Below, in pieces: positions 9,022 through 17,477 of a DNA stretch of 64,000 bases. The DNA comes from Anaerolineales bacterium. Its GTDB lineage: Bacteria; Chloroflexota; Anaerolineae; Anaerolineales; UBA11579. Position 1 is the stretch's first letter. Every line of letters starts with the position of its first letter. The notes beneath the pieces were generated by a model. The model did not search any database, had not been told where the DNA came from, and saw only the letters and a program-made list of their open reading frames with translations. Location: positions 529,027 through 593,026 of the forward strand of contig JAHBVC010000002.1 in NCBI GenBank assembly GCA_019637755.1. The letters run 5' to 3'. Position numbers and translations under genes: made by a program.

Positions 9022-9544
9022 CGCCCTGCACGGGAGTGGACGCCGTATCCTGGCGACCACGGTTGAACCAAACCACATCCAGGATCAGCACAATCACGCC
9101 ACAGGTAATGCTGGCATCGGCAATGTTCCAGATCGGGAAGGTGCTGACCGAAATGAAATCGGTGACGTAGCCATGTTGCAAGCGATCGATCAGGTTGCCC
9201 AGGGCGCCGCCCAGTTGCAGGCTCATCGCCAGGCGCACGGCCCAATCCTGCGGGCCGAGGCGCGGGAAGTAGTAAATGATCATGGCTGCTACCAGCACCG
9301 CCAAGATCGCAAACAGGCCACCGGCATTTTGGAACATGCCAAAGGCGGCCCCGCTGTTTTGCCAGTGCACAATGCGCGCATAGGGCGCCAGCGGCTCCCA
9401 CGGCATCCAGGTCTGGCCGAGGGCCAGGTGGGTGCGCACCCAGGATTTGGTCAGCTGGTCGAGCAGGATCACTGTGCCAGCAATCAGCCCCAGGCTGATA
9501 TAGCTGCGCAGGTTGAGGCTTGTTTCAGGAGTTTTGGATGTCAT
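9002..9544 (-). CDS. lspA: Lipoprotein signal peptidase II
   Basis: Membrane aspartyl protease that removes signal peptides from prolipoproteins. 180 residues with four hydrophobic helices. The two catalytic aspartates are in the conserved contexts GALGNLIDRL and WNIADASI; the motif WQNSGAAFGMF is also typical. A short cytoplasmic N-terminus precedes helix 1 (SLGLIAGTVILLDQLTK). It starts 58 nt after alr ends; TAGAAT about 28 nt upstream and a GAGG Shine-Dalgarno suggest its own promoter with a leader. Confidence 0.96.
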   Translation of the reverse strand: MTSKTPETSLNLRSYISLGLIAGTVILLDQLTKSWVRTHLALGQTWMPWEPLAPYARIVHWQNSGAAFGMFQNAGGLFAILAVLVAAMIIYYFPRLGPQDWAVRLAMSLQLGGALGNLIDRLQHGYVTDFISVSTFPIWNIADASITCGVIVLILDVVWFNRGRQDTASTPVQGDDRASR

Positions 9545-9602
9545 GGGCCCTCAGACGCGTGGATAAGCGCTAATTCTACCCGCTGCGCGCCGTACGCAGG
9601 TT

Positions 9603-10763
9603 TCAGGGCGTTTGATCTTGCAGGTAGACGCGCGGCACGCGCGTATTGATATTGGTGAGGATCTCGTAGGGGATCGTGCCCGCCCAACTGGCCAACTCTT
9701 CCACGGTGATGTGTTGCTCGCCGCTCTGGCCCACCAGGATGATCTCATCTTCGTTGAAGGCTGAGTCGTGCTCGATATTGACCATGAACTGATCCATGCA
9801 GATGGTGCCCACCACCGGATAGCGCTGGCCTTTGATCAGCACCTGGGCCTTGCCTGACATGGCGCGGAAGTAGCCATCGCCATAGCCCACCGGCACGGTC
9901 ACCACGCGCACCGGGTGATCGCTCTGCCAGGTGGAGCCATAGCTGACCGGGTGCCCGGGGCGCACCACTTTGAAATAGACGATGCGCGAGGCCCAGGTGA
10001 GCGCCGGCTGCACCGCCACGCTGCGCTGCGCCTGGGCAGAGGGATAGACGCCGTAGAGCAGGATGCCGGGGCGCACCATATCAAGCCAGCTTTCGGGCAA
10101 CTGCAGCACCGCACCGGAGTTGGCCATATGGCGCACGGGCGTGGGCAGGCTGTGACGCTCGTAGAAGCGCAGCACTTCCTGAAAGCGTTCTACTTGCAAA
10201 CGCGCCGAGCTTAATTCGGCGGCATCAGCATTAGCAAAGTGCGAGAAGATGCCCTCGACGGCAACATGCTTGCAAGCCAACGTGGCCTCCAGCAGGCCCT
10301 CGGCGTTGTAGTAGTGCACGCCGATGCGCTCCATGCCAGTATCGATCTTGAGGTGCACGCGCGCGGTGACGCCCGCGGCGGCGGCGGCTGCCTCGACCTG
10401 CTCCAGCTTTTGGATCGAGGATACCGTCAGGGTCAGGTTGTGCTGCAGGAACAGCGGCGCCTGGCTGCCGAGGATGCCGCCCAACACCAGGATCGGCGTG
10501 GTGACGCCGGCCTCGCGCAGCAGGATACCCTCCTCGAGATAGGCAACGCCAATGCGCGCCACCCCCAGGCTCTGCATATACTGCCCTACGCGCACCAGGC
10601 CGTGCCCGTAGGCATTGGCTTTGAGGATCGGCATGACCTGGGCGGCGCCCACATGCGCCTGGATGGCGCGCAGGTTGCTGCCCAGCCGCGCCAGATCGAT
10701 CTGGACATGGGTCGGGCGCAGGTCCGCCGTGGTGCTGATGGTGGGGTGATTGCTGATTTGCAT
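9603..10763 (-). CDS. alr: Alanine racemase
   Basis: PLP enzyme that supplies D-alanine for peptidoglycan. 386 residues, normal length. The PLP lysine is in MPILKANAYGHG near residue 50, the catalytic tyrosine is in PVSYGSTW, and GYGDGYFRAM and VGTICMDQFMVN are also characteristic. Upstream of the ATG, TAAAAT lies 9 nt away with TTGAAG/TTTGAA 15-16 nt further up, so the mRNA may be leaderless. Probably transcribed on its own or with lspA-rluD. Confidence 0.95.
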   Translation of the reverse strand: MQISNHPTISTTADLRPTHVQIDLARLGSNLRAIQAHVGAAQVMPILKANAYGHGLVRVGQYMQSLGVARIGVAYLEEGILLREAGVTTPILVLGGILGSQAPLFLQHNLTLTVSSIQKLEQVEAAAAAAGVTARVHLKIDTGMERIGVHYYNAEGLLEATLACKHVAVEGIFSHFANADAAELSSARLQVERFQEVLRFYERHSLPTPVRHMANSGAVLQLPESWLDMVRPGILLYGVYPSAQAQRSVAVQPALTWASRIVYFKVVRPGHPVSYGSTWQSDHPVRVVTVPVGYGDGYFRAMSGKAQVLIKGQRYPVVGTICMDQFMVNIEHDSAFNEDEIILVGQSGEQHITVEELASWAGTIPYEILTNINTRVPRVYLQDQTP

Positions 10764-10772
10764 GCTGGGTAA

Positions 10773-10799
10773 ATTTTAGCGCTTTGTTCGCTACTTCAA
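10773..10799 (-). promoter_or_regulatory. Candidate promoter of alr, leaderless type
   Basis: TTGAAG (10799-10794), 15-nt spacer, TAAAAT (10778-10773), then 9 nt to the ATG at 10763. No Shine-Dalgarno sequence fits in the remaining leader. Confidence 0.45.
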
Positions 10800-10822
10800 A
10801 TCACAATTGCAAACTAAAAACC

Positions 10823-10996
10823 TGTCATTCCGAACCCGAGCGCAGCGAGTGGTGAGGAATCCGTACTTCACTGCTTATCCTGCAGCTCATCTGTGGAAAA
10901 GCACTACCCGCACCATCTGCTCTGCCAAAGTATCTAGCAATCAAAACAGCCCTTAACGGATCCCTCCTCGGCCTAGCGGCCTCGTTCGGGATGACA
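10823..10996. repeat. Family A intergenic inverted-repeat element, copy 2
   Basis: Begins TGTCATTCCGAAC (10823) and ends GTTCGGGATGACA (10996), an inverted terminal repeat with one mismatch. The left end continues CCGAGCGCAGCGAG, like copy 3; the right end has a small dyad CTCGGCCTAGCGGCCTCG. It occupies most of the 448-base gap between alr and cca (10764-11211), together with the tandem duplication described separately. No coding signal. Confidence 0.8.
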
Positions 10997-11165
10997 ATAT
11001 GCGTACCCGGCGAGCCTACGCGCGAAGCATGCTGCCACACACATCCGCTCTGCCAAAGTATCTAACACTCAAAAACAGCCTCTGACAGATCCCTCCTCGG
11101 CCTAACGGCCTCGTTCGGGATGACAAATATGCGTGCTAGGCGAGTCTACGCGCGAAGCATGCTGC
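10915..11165. repeat. Tandem duplication (about 122 bp, period 128 bp)
   Basis: Sequence from about 10915 to 11036 is repeated from about 11043 to 11165 with scattered differences. Both copies share GCTCTGCCAAAGTATCTA, CAGATCCCTCCTCGGCC/CGGATCCCTCCTCGGCC, TTCGGGATGACA and CTACGCGCGAAGCATGCTG. The unit includes the right half of the family A element, so the duplication happened after insertion of that element. Confidence 0.8.
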
Positions 11166-11211
11166 GCGCCGGGCGGGCATGCATAGCAGCACACTGCTTC
11201 TCGGAATGATG

Positions 11212-12699
11212 TTAATTCTGGCCGGAGCGAACCTGCTGGCGAGCAAAAGCCAGCGCGGCATCCCTATCTGGCACCTTGCCCATGGCCTGGGCCTCGCGCA
11301 GCGCCTTGAGGATCTCGCCGACCTTGCGGCCGGGCTTGAGCCCCAGCTCAGTCATCAGGTCGTTACCGTTGAGCAGCGCGGGCGGTGAGACCACTTCTTC
11401 GGCCTGTTCGTAGTAGCCCGCCAACAGGGCGCGCAGGGTATCCAGCGTGGCGGTGAGCTCAGGCTCGTCCACGTGCGGGCCGCGCTTGCCGAGCAGATCG
11501 GCCAGGGCCAGCAGACACACATCCACCCCGACGGGCCCACTGGCCTCGAAGAAGCGATAGATGGCGCGGCGGCTGGGCGGCGTGCCCACCTGGGTGAGCA
11601 GAAAGGGGCGCATGTGCTGGCTAATCAGCGTGTGCAGATACTCTACTTCGCCATTGCTGAAATGCAGTGCCTGGGCGCGGGCCACGGCCAGCTCGGCGCC
11701 GCGCACTTCGTGCTCAAAGAAGCGGATGCGCCCACCCGGCTCCACGCTACGAGTGAGCGCCTTGCCGGCATCGTGCAGCAGGGCGCCCAGCAGCAGCAGC
11801 GCCCGCCGCGGGCGGCCGGGCACGGCCTCGGCGGCCAGGTGCTGGCTGATCGCGTTGCGGAAGCGCCCCAGGCGCAGCACAGTCAGCCCGCTGACCAGCT
11901 CCCCCACCCCCTCGGCGGGATAGGCATCGTCCAGCGCGCTGAACACCAGGCCGAGCTTATCGACCACTTGCAGGCTGTGCTCCCAGACATCGTAAATGTG
12001 CGGCGCGGATTGGCCCAGGCCCTTGAGGGGCCCCAACTCGGGCAGGAGTATCGACAGCGCACCGAACAGATCGAGGGCGCGCAGCGAAGTGGCGGGTTTA
12101 GGCGCCTGCAACAGGCGCAAGAGCTCATCGCGCTGGCGCTCGGCGGATACCTGGCCCAGCTGCGGCACGGCGGCGCGCAGCGCCTGGCGTGTCTGCGGCT
12201 CGATCTGTAGGCCGAAGCTGGCCGCCATGCGTACGGCACGCAGGATGCGGATTGGGTCAGTGTGGAAGGCCTGCAGGCCTGCCATGCGCAAGGATTTGGC
12301 GCGCAAGTCTGCCGCGCCGCCCAGCGGGTCATGCAGAGTGGCATCGGGCAGGCTGAGCGCCATGGCGTTGATGGTGAAATCGCGCTGAGCCAAGTCTTCG
12401 GCGAGGCTGCCGCCCTGCAGGGTGATGAAATCGAGTGCGGCGTGTTGATCCGGCAGCAGCACGCGGCCGGCATCGCGGGCCGCATCCAGCGGGTAGAAGT
12501 GGCCGCCGAGGGCATTGGCCAGTTTGCGCGCCAAGGGGATGGCCGGGCCGGGCACCACAAAATCAAGGTCGTGCACGCCGCGGTTAAGCAGCAGGTCACG
12601 CACGGCGCCGCCCACCAGGTACAGCGCGTGGCCGGCGGGCAAGGCATGGCAGACCTGCTGCACCAGCGGCGGCAGTTGGGGAGTGGGCGGCGTGCTCAT
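11212..12699 (-). CDS. cca: CCA tRNA nucleotidyltransferase / poly(A) polymerase family with HD domain
   Basis: Adds or repairs the 3' CCA of tRNA (or polyadenylates RNA; the family cannot be split by eye). 495 residues. The head domain starts with YLVGGAVRDLLLNRGVHDLDFVV containing the G-G-A-V-R-D and metal-binding D-x-D motifs, then RDFTINAMALSL and the RILRAVRMAA segment. A C-terminal HD-type region has LLLLGALLHDAGKA. It follows hpt by 27 nt on the same strand and is the last gene of the tdk-hpt-cca run. Confidence 0.9.
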   Translation of the reverse strand: MSTPPTPQLPPLVQQVCHALPAGHALYLVGGAVRDLLLNRGVHDLDFVVPGPAIPLARKLANALGGHFYPLDAARDAGRVLLPDQHAALDFITLQGGSLAEDLAQRDFTINAMALSLPDATLHDPLGGAADLRAKSLRMAGLQAFHTDPIRILRAVRMAASFGLQIEPQTRQALRAAVPQLGQVSAERQRDELLRLLQAPKPATSLRALDLFGALSILLPELGPLKGLGQSAPHIYDVWEHSLQVVDKLGLVFSALDDAYPAEGVGELVSGLTVLRLGRFRNAISQHLAAEAVPGRPRRALLLLGALLHDAGKALTRSVEPGGRIRFFEHEVRGAELAVARAQALHFSNGEVEYLHTLISQHMRPFLLTQVGTPPSRRAIYRFFEASGPVGVDVCLLALADLLGKRGPHVDEPELTATLDTLRALLAGYYEQAEEVVSPPALLNGNDLMTELGLKPGRKVGEILKALREAQAMGKVPDRDAALAFARQQVRSGQN

Positions 12700-12726
12700 G
12701 GCAGGGGCGGCAACGGGGCCGCGAGT

Positions 12727-13296
12727 TTACTTGGGGGGATTGTACTTTTGTGTATCGACAACGCCAATGAAGGGCAGGTTGCGATAGTACTCATCCAGAT
12801 CGAGGCCGTAGCCGAAGACAAATTTGTTGGGGATGCTGAAGCCGGTGTAGTCGATGGGCACTTCGGCCTGGCGCATGGCCGGCTTATCCAGCAGGCTGCA
12901 CACTTTGAGGCTGGCGGGCTTGCGGGCCTGCAGCAGGCTGAGCACCGAGGCGATGGTATTGCCACTATCCACAATGTCTTCGACCAGCAGCACATTGCGC
13001 CCGGCGATGTCCATGCTCAGATCCATGGTGATGCGCACCTGGCCACTGCTCTTGCGGGCCCCGGCCCCATAGGAGGAGACCGCCATGAAATCCATCATGT
13101 GCGGAGCGCTGATGTGGCGCACCAGATCGGTGAGGAACATCACCCCGCCGCGCAGAATGCAGATCAGCACCAGATCCTGGCCGGCATAATCGCGGCTGAT
13201 CTCTGCGCCCAGCTCGGCAATGCGCGCCTGGAGCGGCGCCTCGGCAATCAAGGTTTCGGCGAGGAGTTCCTGATACGGCGGCGGGAGTTGTGGCAT
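12727..13296 (-). CDS. hpt: Hypoxanthine phosphoribosyltransferase
   Basis: Converts hypoxanthine/guanine plus PRPP to IMP/GMP. 189 residues from ATG 13296, which lies 2 nt after the tdk stop. The PRPP loop is VLLVEDIVDSGNT; CILRGGVMFLTDLVRHI and the late YTGFSIPNKFVFGYGLDLDE are typical of HPRT. An upstream in-frame start (13329) would lie inside tdk and is not needed. Confidence 0.94.
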   Translation of the reverse strand: MPQLPPPYQELLAETLIAEAPLQARIAELGAEISRDYAGQDLVLICILRGGVMFLTDLVRHISAPHMMDFMAVSSYGAGARKSSGQVRITMDLSMDIAGRNVLLVEDIVDSGNTIASVLSLLQARKPASLKVCSLLDKPAMRQAEVPIDYTGFSIPNKFVFGYGLDLDEYYRNLPFIGVVDTQKYNPPK

Positions 13297-13298
13297 GG

Positions 13299-13868
13299 CT
13301 AGTTGGGCACCTGGTGGTGAGCACGGCAACGCGCCTCGTAGAGCTGAGAGGCGCCGACGATCACGATGGGGTCATTGTAATTGGCGGGCTGGCCGTTGAC
13401 CAGGCGCTGGGTGCGGCTGGCATCGCCACCGCACACCATACAGATGGCGTGCAGCTTATCGACGCGCTCAGCCAGGGCGGTGAGGGCGGGCATGCTGCCG
13501 AAGGGTTCGCCGCGGAAATCGGTATCCAACCCGGCGACGATGACGCGCACACCGTTATCGGCCATGTACTTGGTGATGGCGATGATCTCCTCATCGAGGA
13601 ACTGGGCTTCGTCGATGCCCACCACGGTGGTCTCCGCTTTAAGCTGGGCGCGAATATCGGCCGCGGTGTGGATCGGCACGGCGTCAAATTCATTGCCGGC
13701 GTGCGAAACCACTTTGGCTTCGGCATAGCGATCATCGATGGCGGGCTTGAAGACCTGGATGTGCTGCTGGGCGATACTGGCACGGCGCAGACGGCGAATC
13801 AGCTCATCCGATTTGCCGCAGAACATTGAGCCAGTAATGACTTCCAACAGGCCAGTTTTGTTTTCCAT
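13299..13868 (-). CDS. tdk: Thymidine kinase, type II
   Basis: ATP-dependent phosphorylation of thymidine. 189 residues. P-loop [11 protein letters not shown], Walker [14 protein letters not shown], lasso-region cysteines CMVCGG, and C-terminal YEARCRAHH where Cys and His complete the structural zinc site. The ATG at 13868 has GAGGTG 5 nt upstream; the longer reading from 13931 runs through the rpmE terminator and is rejected. First gene of tdk-hpt-cca. Confidence 0.95.
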   Translation of the reverse strand: MENKTGLLEVITGSMFCGKSDELIRRLRRASIAQQHIQVFKPAIDDRYAEAKVVSHAGNEFDAVPIHTAADIRAQLKAETTVVGIDEAQFLDEEIIAITKYMADNGVRVIVAGLDTDFRGEPFGSMPALTALAERVDKLHAICMVCGGDASRTQRLVNGQPANYNDPIVIVGASQLYEARCRAHHQVPN

Positions 13869-13929
13869 GCTCACCTCAAGCGCGAATAGGGGTAGTGTAC
13901 TAGAAAGCCGCGCGGCCGGCTGGCGAATC

Positions 13930-13960
13930 AAAAAGCGCTCCCGGTTGGGGAGCGCTTTTT
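13930..13960. terminator. Rho-independent terminator after rpmE
   Basis: Perfect 13-bp stem AAAAAGCGCTCCC / GGGAGCGCTTTTT with a 5-nt loop (13943-13947) and T tracts on both strands. It ends the rplU-rpmA-rpmE transcript just before the tdk leader. Confidence 0.9.
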
Positions 13961-13973
13961 AAGCTTGCGGTGA

Positions 13974-14468
13974 TTACTCGGCGGCTTCCGCTTCGGCTTC
14001 AGCCTCGGCTTCGCTGCCTTCGGGCAGGCTGAAGCCAGCACGCTTCAGCGCCTTCTTGGTGTCGGCCAGGCCCTTGCGGCCTACGCCGTCGAGGGCCAGC
14101 AGGGCTTCATCGCCACCGGCCAGCTTCTCGATGAATTGGCCGGCGTTGACGATGCCAGCGGCCTTGTAGGCCTCGAGGGTCTTCTTGGTGAGCTCGAAGT
14201 CCGCCAACGGGCGCTCAGGCGACGTCTTGGCGGCCTGGGCGGCATCACGGGTCTTCTTGTACTCCGTGCGCACTTCCAAACGCTTGTAGAAGCGATCGAC
14301 CTGACCTTCGGTATCGACGATGCGCTGCTCACCGGTGTAGAACGGATGGCAGTTGGAGCAGATATCGACACGAATCTCGGCCTTGGTGGAGCCGGTGTTC
14401 CAGCTATTGCCGCAGGCGCAAACGACCTTGGCCTCTGGGTAGTATGTGGGGTGGATCTCAGCCTTCAT
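13974..14468 (-). CDS. rpmE: Ribosomal protein bL31 with C-terminal RpoA-CTD-like domain
   Basis: 164 residues against about 70 for ordinary L31. Residues 1-70 are L31 of the zinc-binding type (C17, C19, C37, C40; [11 protein letters not shown]). After a short linker, residues 87-149 look like the C-terminal domain of RNA polymerase alpha: a two-helix start, [10 protein letters not shown], and the HhH turn [20 protein letters not shown], ending AGFSLP. An acidic Glu-Ala repeat finishes the protein. The frame is continuous and the gene lies between rpmA and a strong terminator. The CTD resemblance is pattern recognition, not a search result. Confidence 0.9.
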   Translation of the reverse strand: MKAEIHPTYYPEAKVVCACGNSWNTGSTKAEIRVDICSNCHPFYTGEQRIVDTEGQVDRFYKRLEVRTEYKKTRDAAQAAKTSPERPLADFELTKKTLEAYKAAGIVNAGQFIEKLAGGDEALLALDGVGRKGLADTKKALKRAGFSLPEGSEAEAEAEAEAAE

Positions 14469-14517
14469 GTGTTTCCTTTCAACGCTCTAACGGCAAGCGC
14501 TTCAATTGCTATTGGCC

Positions 14518-14790
14518 TTACTTGGCTTCCCCGTTGGCGGGCATCACGCTGACGCGCTTGCGGCCCGTGGCGGAGATGGTTTCGAAAACCACCTGGCCGT
14601 CAATGGTGGCGAAAATGGTGTGATCCTTGCCCAAGCCGACATTCTGGCCCGGGTGGATCTTGGTGCCGCGCTGGCGCACGAGGATGTTGCCAGCGCTGAC
14701 TTGCTCGCCACCAAACTTCTTCACGCCTAAGCGCTGCGCATGACTGTCACGACCGTTGCGGCTGGAACCGCCGCCTTTTTTATGTGCCAT
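14518..14790 (-). CDS. rpmA: 50S ribosomal protein bL27
   Basis: 90 residues. Starts [20 protein letters not shown], the peptidyl-transferase-centre tail of L27 without the cleavable N-terminal extension found in some Firmicutes, followed by [20 protein letters not shown]. Eighteen nt separate the rplU stop from the rpmA ATG, the usual L21-L27 pair; obg, the common third partner, is replaced by rpmE. Confidence 0.98.
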   Translation of the reverse strand: MAHKKGGGSSRNGRDSHAQRLGVKKFGGEQVSAGNILVRQRGTKIHPGQNVGLGKDHTIFATIDGQVVFETISATGRKRVSVMPANGEAK

Positions 14791-14808
14791 TGGTCTCTAC
14801 TCCGAAGG

Positions 14809-15267
14809 TTATTTCTTCTTGGCGGTCTTTTTAGCCGCAGTTTTCTTGGGGGCCGCGCTCTTGGCCGCCGTGCTCTTAGCCGCCGGCTTGCGGGTGCGCT
14901 TGGTTTCGGCCTTGGGGGCCTCTTCCTTGGCGGGCTTGCTGCGCGTCTCGCCAGCGATCAGGATGCTATCGATCATCAGGCGGGTGAGCTTCTGGCGGTG
15001 GCCAGTGCGCACGCGGTAGCGGATCTTGGGCTTGTACTTGAAGACCACGATCTTGGGACCTTGGGTGTCATCCACCACGGTGGCGGTCACCTTGGCGCCG
15101 GCCACGGTGGGCGTGCCCACCAGAATGTTGTCACCGTCTGAGATCAGCAGCACCTGGCCAATTTCGATCTGCTTACCGGTTTCCTCGGTTACCAGATCGA
15201 CCTCAATCGTTTCACCTTCGACAGCCTTGTACTGCTTGCCGCCGCTCTCAATAATTGCGTAACGCAT
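14809..15267 (-). CDS. rplU: 50S ribosomal protein bL21 with Lys/Ala-rich tail
   Basis: 152 residues from ATG 15267 (MRYAIIESGGKQYKAVEGET). The L21 core covers about 1-103, including KPKIRYRVRTGHRQ. The remaining ~48 residues are a basic, low-complexity Lys/Ala/Thr/Pro tail not present in the short form of the protein. GGAG lies 9 nt upstream of the ATG; a TTG five codons earlier overlaps this Shine-Dalgarno and is not the start. First gene of the operon, behind a strong promoter and a structured leader. Confidence 0.97.
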   Translation of the reverse strand: MRYAIIESGGKQYKAVEGETIEVDLVTEETGKQIEIGQVLLISDGDNILVGTPTVAGAKVTATVVDDTQGPKIVVFKYKPKIRYRVRTGHRQKLTRLMIDSILIAGETRSKPAKEEAPKAETKRTRKPAAKSTAAKSAAPKKTAAKKTAKKK

Positions 15268-15372
15268 GAACAACTTCTCCAAGGTAAATTTTCAAAACTA
15301 AGCCCCAGCAAGTAAGTCTGCCGGGGCAGAAACCGTGCAAAACCGCGCACGGGTGGCCCTACCAGTAGAGCG
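15268..15372 (-). promoter_or_regulatory. Structured 5' leader of rplU-rpmA-rpmE
   Basis: About 105 nt between the predicted transcription start and the rplU ATG. Two hairpins follow each other in the minus-strand RNA: one from 15352 to 15333 (CCGTGC/GCACGG, 8-nt loop) and one from 15327 to 15302 (9-bp stem GCCCCGGCA/TGCTGGGGC with one G-U, 8-nt loop), the latter followed by a U-rich stretch. Such leaders often mediate r-protein autoregulation; no ligand or protein site can be assigned by eye. Confidence 0.6.
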
Positions 15373-15378
15373 GCGGAT

Positions 15379-15408
15379 ATTATACGAGGACAACGGGGGA
15401 ACTGTCAA
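15379..15408 (-). promoter_or_regulatory. Sigma-70-type promoter of the rplU operon
   Basis: TTGACA (15408-15403), 18-nt spacer, TATAAT (15384-15379): both hexamers are perfect consensus. The best promoter in the window. Confidence 0.85.
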
Positions 15409-15420
15409 CGCCCGAATCCG

Positions 15421-16038
15421 CTAGCGCAGGCTGGCGGCCGCAACAATGGTAAAGGTAGAGACAAACCAGTGGATCAGAAAGGGGTAGACGAAGGAGCGCG
15501 TGCGCCAGGCAACCAGCCCAAATAATACCCCACCAAAAAGGGTCGAATAGGTCTCCAGCGCCGGCTTGCTGATATGCGCCAGGGCGAAGGGCACCGCCGC
15601 CAGCCACAGGGCATTGGCGCCAAAATAACGCGCATAGCCGAAGAGGAGGAAGCCGCGAAAAAAGAACTCCCAGCCGATGAGATCCAGGAAGGTATACAGC
15701 GCGGCAGCCGGGCCACTTTGGTGGGCGTAATAGGCCACCATCGCCGGATCGTTGCGGCCGACATACCAGAGGATCGGGGCGCCGATGAGCACCACCAGGC
15801 CGGTGAGCGCCAGGCCCGCCTTCCAATCGCCCCACTGGAAGCCGTACTCCCCCACTGGGCGGCGGAAGGCGAACACAATAATGCCCAGCGGAATGATGAG
15901 ATAGAGCGCCACCCGGTCAATCACTTTGACGGGCGTCAGCCGCTGGTAGTAATCGATCATCAGCAGCAACGTGCTGACGATGGTGAGTGCCACCACCTCA
16001 CGATCAAACTTTACGTTGAAATCGAAGAGTTTTTTCAT
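15421..16038 (-). CDS. CPBP-family intramembrane metalloprotease-like protein
   Basis: 205 residues, about six hydrophobic helices. CPBP (CAAX protease/bacteriocin-processing) motifs are recognisable but not perfect: motif 1 reads WEFFFRG where the family has EExxxR, so the first Glu is Trp; motif 2 is FALAHISK (FxxxH); motif 3 is HWFVST. Activity is therefore uncertain. The ATG at 16038 starts 1 nt after the stop of the upstream glycosyltransferase gene, so they are coupled. A longer reading from 16077 overlaps that gene and is not needed. Confidence 0.8.
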   Translation of the reverse strand: MKKLFDFNVKFDREVVALTIVSTLLLMIDYYQRLTPVKVIDRVALYLIIPLGIIVFAFRRPVGEYGFQWGDWKAGLALTGLVVLIGAPILWYVGRNDPAMVAYYAHQSGPAAALYTFLDLIGWEFFFRGFLLFGYARYFGANALWLAAVPFALAHISKPALETYSTLFGGVLFGLVAWRTRSFVYPFLIHWFVSTFTIVAAASLR

Positions 16039-16039
16039 G

Positions 16040-17467
16040 TCAGTATGAGAACCCCGCGCGGTTGCCTTCTGGCCCAAATAGTTGTTGCAGCTTGTCTGCG
16101 TCGCGGTGCAGCTCCAAACCCCAATTCAACCACAACAGGCCGACGAGCAGCGCGGCGGCGAGCATCCGCGGCAGACTGCGGCGCGCGCCAGCCCACAGCT
16201 CAGCGCGCTGCGACCAGGCATAGCCGGCGTAGACAGCCAATACTGGCAGGATGGCGAGGTGGAAGCGGTCCTCCGCCATGAGCAGCACATGCGGCAAGAT
16301 GTAGCCAGTTAATAGAAGCAAGGCCAATATGCGCTGCCGCGTCCAGCGCACAAAAGGCAGCGCCGCGGCGGCCAGCGTGGTGATGATGGGAAACGGCAGG
16401 GTGAAAGCCAGGAACACGCCCACCAAAGGAAGCGAGGGGATGTTGCCAAAGAAGTTGTTGGTGTAGAAGTAGCTGATGGCACGCCGCTCCAGGCCAAAGA
16501 AGTAGCCAAGCTTGCGCACCATGAGATAGGGCACACGGCCAGGGTCATCTTCAATGTATTGCATCGCCATTTGCGTGCCGAGTGTGTTGCGCTCGCCATC
16601 ATCCAAATAGGGCAGCAGTTCTACCGAGATGCCGTATTGGAAGGTGCCGGTACCCTCAGGGTGATAGCCCATGTGTAGGTTGTAGCCCATGGAGTTCTCG
16701 ACGAAAGTGAACTGACCTTCCAGCAGGGTGTTGCGAATGGTCCACGGCAGCACCAGCGCAAACACCGCCAGGCCATACAGCGCCGCGGCGCGGAAATTGC
16801 GCAGGCCAAACCAGATCCAGAGCCCGGCCAGGCCGGCAAAAGCAAAGATGACGGAACGGGTCAGCGTGGCGGCGCCGAGAATGACGCCAGCCAGCAGCCA
16901 ATCACGCGCCCTGCCCTTCTCGGCGGCACGCAGCAAGGCCAGCAGGCCGCCGAGAACCAGCGGGAAGAAAAGATTCTCGGTGGCGAGCGCGAGCGGGTAA
17001 ATAAGCAGCATGGGGTACACGGCGAGTGCGATGCCGGCAAAGCGAGCGGCGCGCTCGTGCTCGGGGAACAGACGGCGTGCCAGGGCATACGCCATGGGCG
17101 CCAGCAGCGCGCCCAGGGCGGCGTTGGCCAGGCGGGCGGCCAGCAGGCGGCTTTCCAGCCCGCTAATTGTGTATACGCCGGCCAGCAGGAAGGGATAGGC
17201 CGGGGCACGGAACGAAGTCTCCAGGCCGCGCGGGTCGTACTGCGGCGCAATGAAATCGATATCTATGTAGCTGCGAATGAGGTCAAGATCAGGCTGAGCG
17301 TACCAGCGGTAGCCTTCGCCGGCGGCCAGGCTGCGGCCGAGCATGTCGTACTGGAACATGTCGTCCAGGCCGATCGGCAGGTTGATGGCGGCAATGACCG
17401 GAATCAGGCGCAGGACAAAGGCGAGCAGGAATAGGCCGAGGGGCGAAAAGAGTTTGGGGAGGCGCAT
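16040..17467 (-). CDS. GT39/ArnT-like polytopic glycosyltransferase
   Basis: 475 residues with a dozen or so hydrophobic helices. The first periplasmic loop contains LPIGLDDMFQYDMLGRSLAA, the acidic metal/donor-binding site expected in PMT/ArnT-type enzymes using polyprenyl-phosphate sugars. The C-terminal third retains LLLTGYILPHVLLMAEDRFH with the late His. Acceptor unknown. It starts 27 nt after the DCC-family gene and is followed by the CPBP gene. Confidence 0.82.
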   Translation of the reverse strand: MRLPKLFSPLGLFLLAFVLRLIPVIAAINLPIGLDDMFQYDMLGRSLAAGEGYRWYAQPDLDLIRSYIDIDFIAPQYDPRGLETSFRAPAYPFLLAGVYTISGLESRLLAARLANAALGALLAPMAYALARRLFPEHERAARFAGIALAVYPMLLIYPLALATENLFFPLVLGGLLALLRAAEKGRARDWLLAGVILGAATLTRSVIFAFAGLAGLWIWFGLRNFRAAALYGLAVFALVLPWTIRNTLLEGQFTFVENSMGYNLHMGYHPEGTGTFQYGISVELLPYLDDGERNTLGTQMAMQYIEDDPGRVPYLMVRKLGYFFGLERRAISYFYTNNFFGNIPSLPLVGVFLAFTLPFPIITTLAAAALPFVRWTRQRILALLLLTGYILPHVLLMAEDRFHLAILPVLAVYAGYAWSQRAELWAGARRSLPRMLAAALLVGLLWLNWGLELHRDADKLQQLFGPEGNRAGFSY

Positions 17468-17477
17468 AGTAGGTTCA

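Noticed and set aside
15268-15282. Start of rplU at the TTG five codons upstream
   Set aside because: That TTG overlaps the GGAG Shine-Dalgarno used by the ATG at 15267, and the family begins MRYAII or MYAII.
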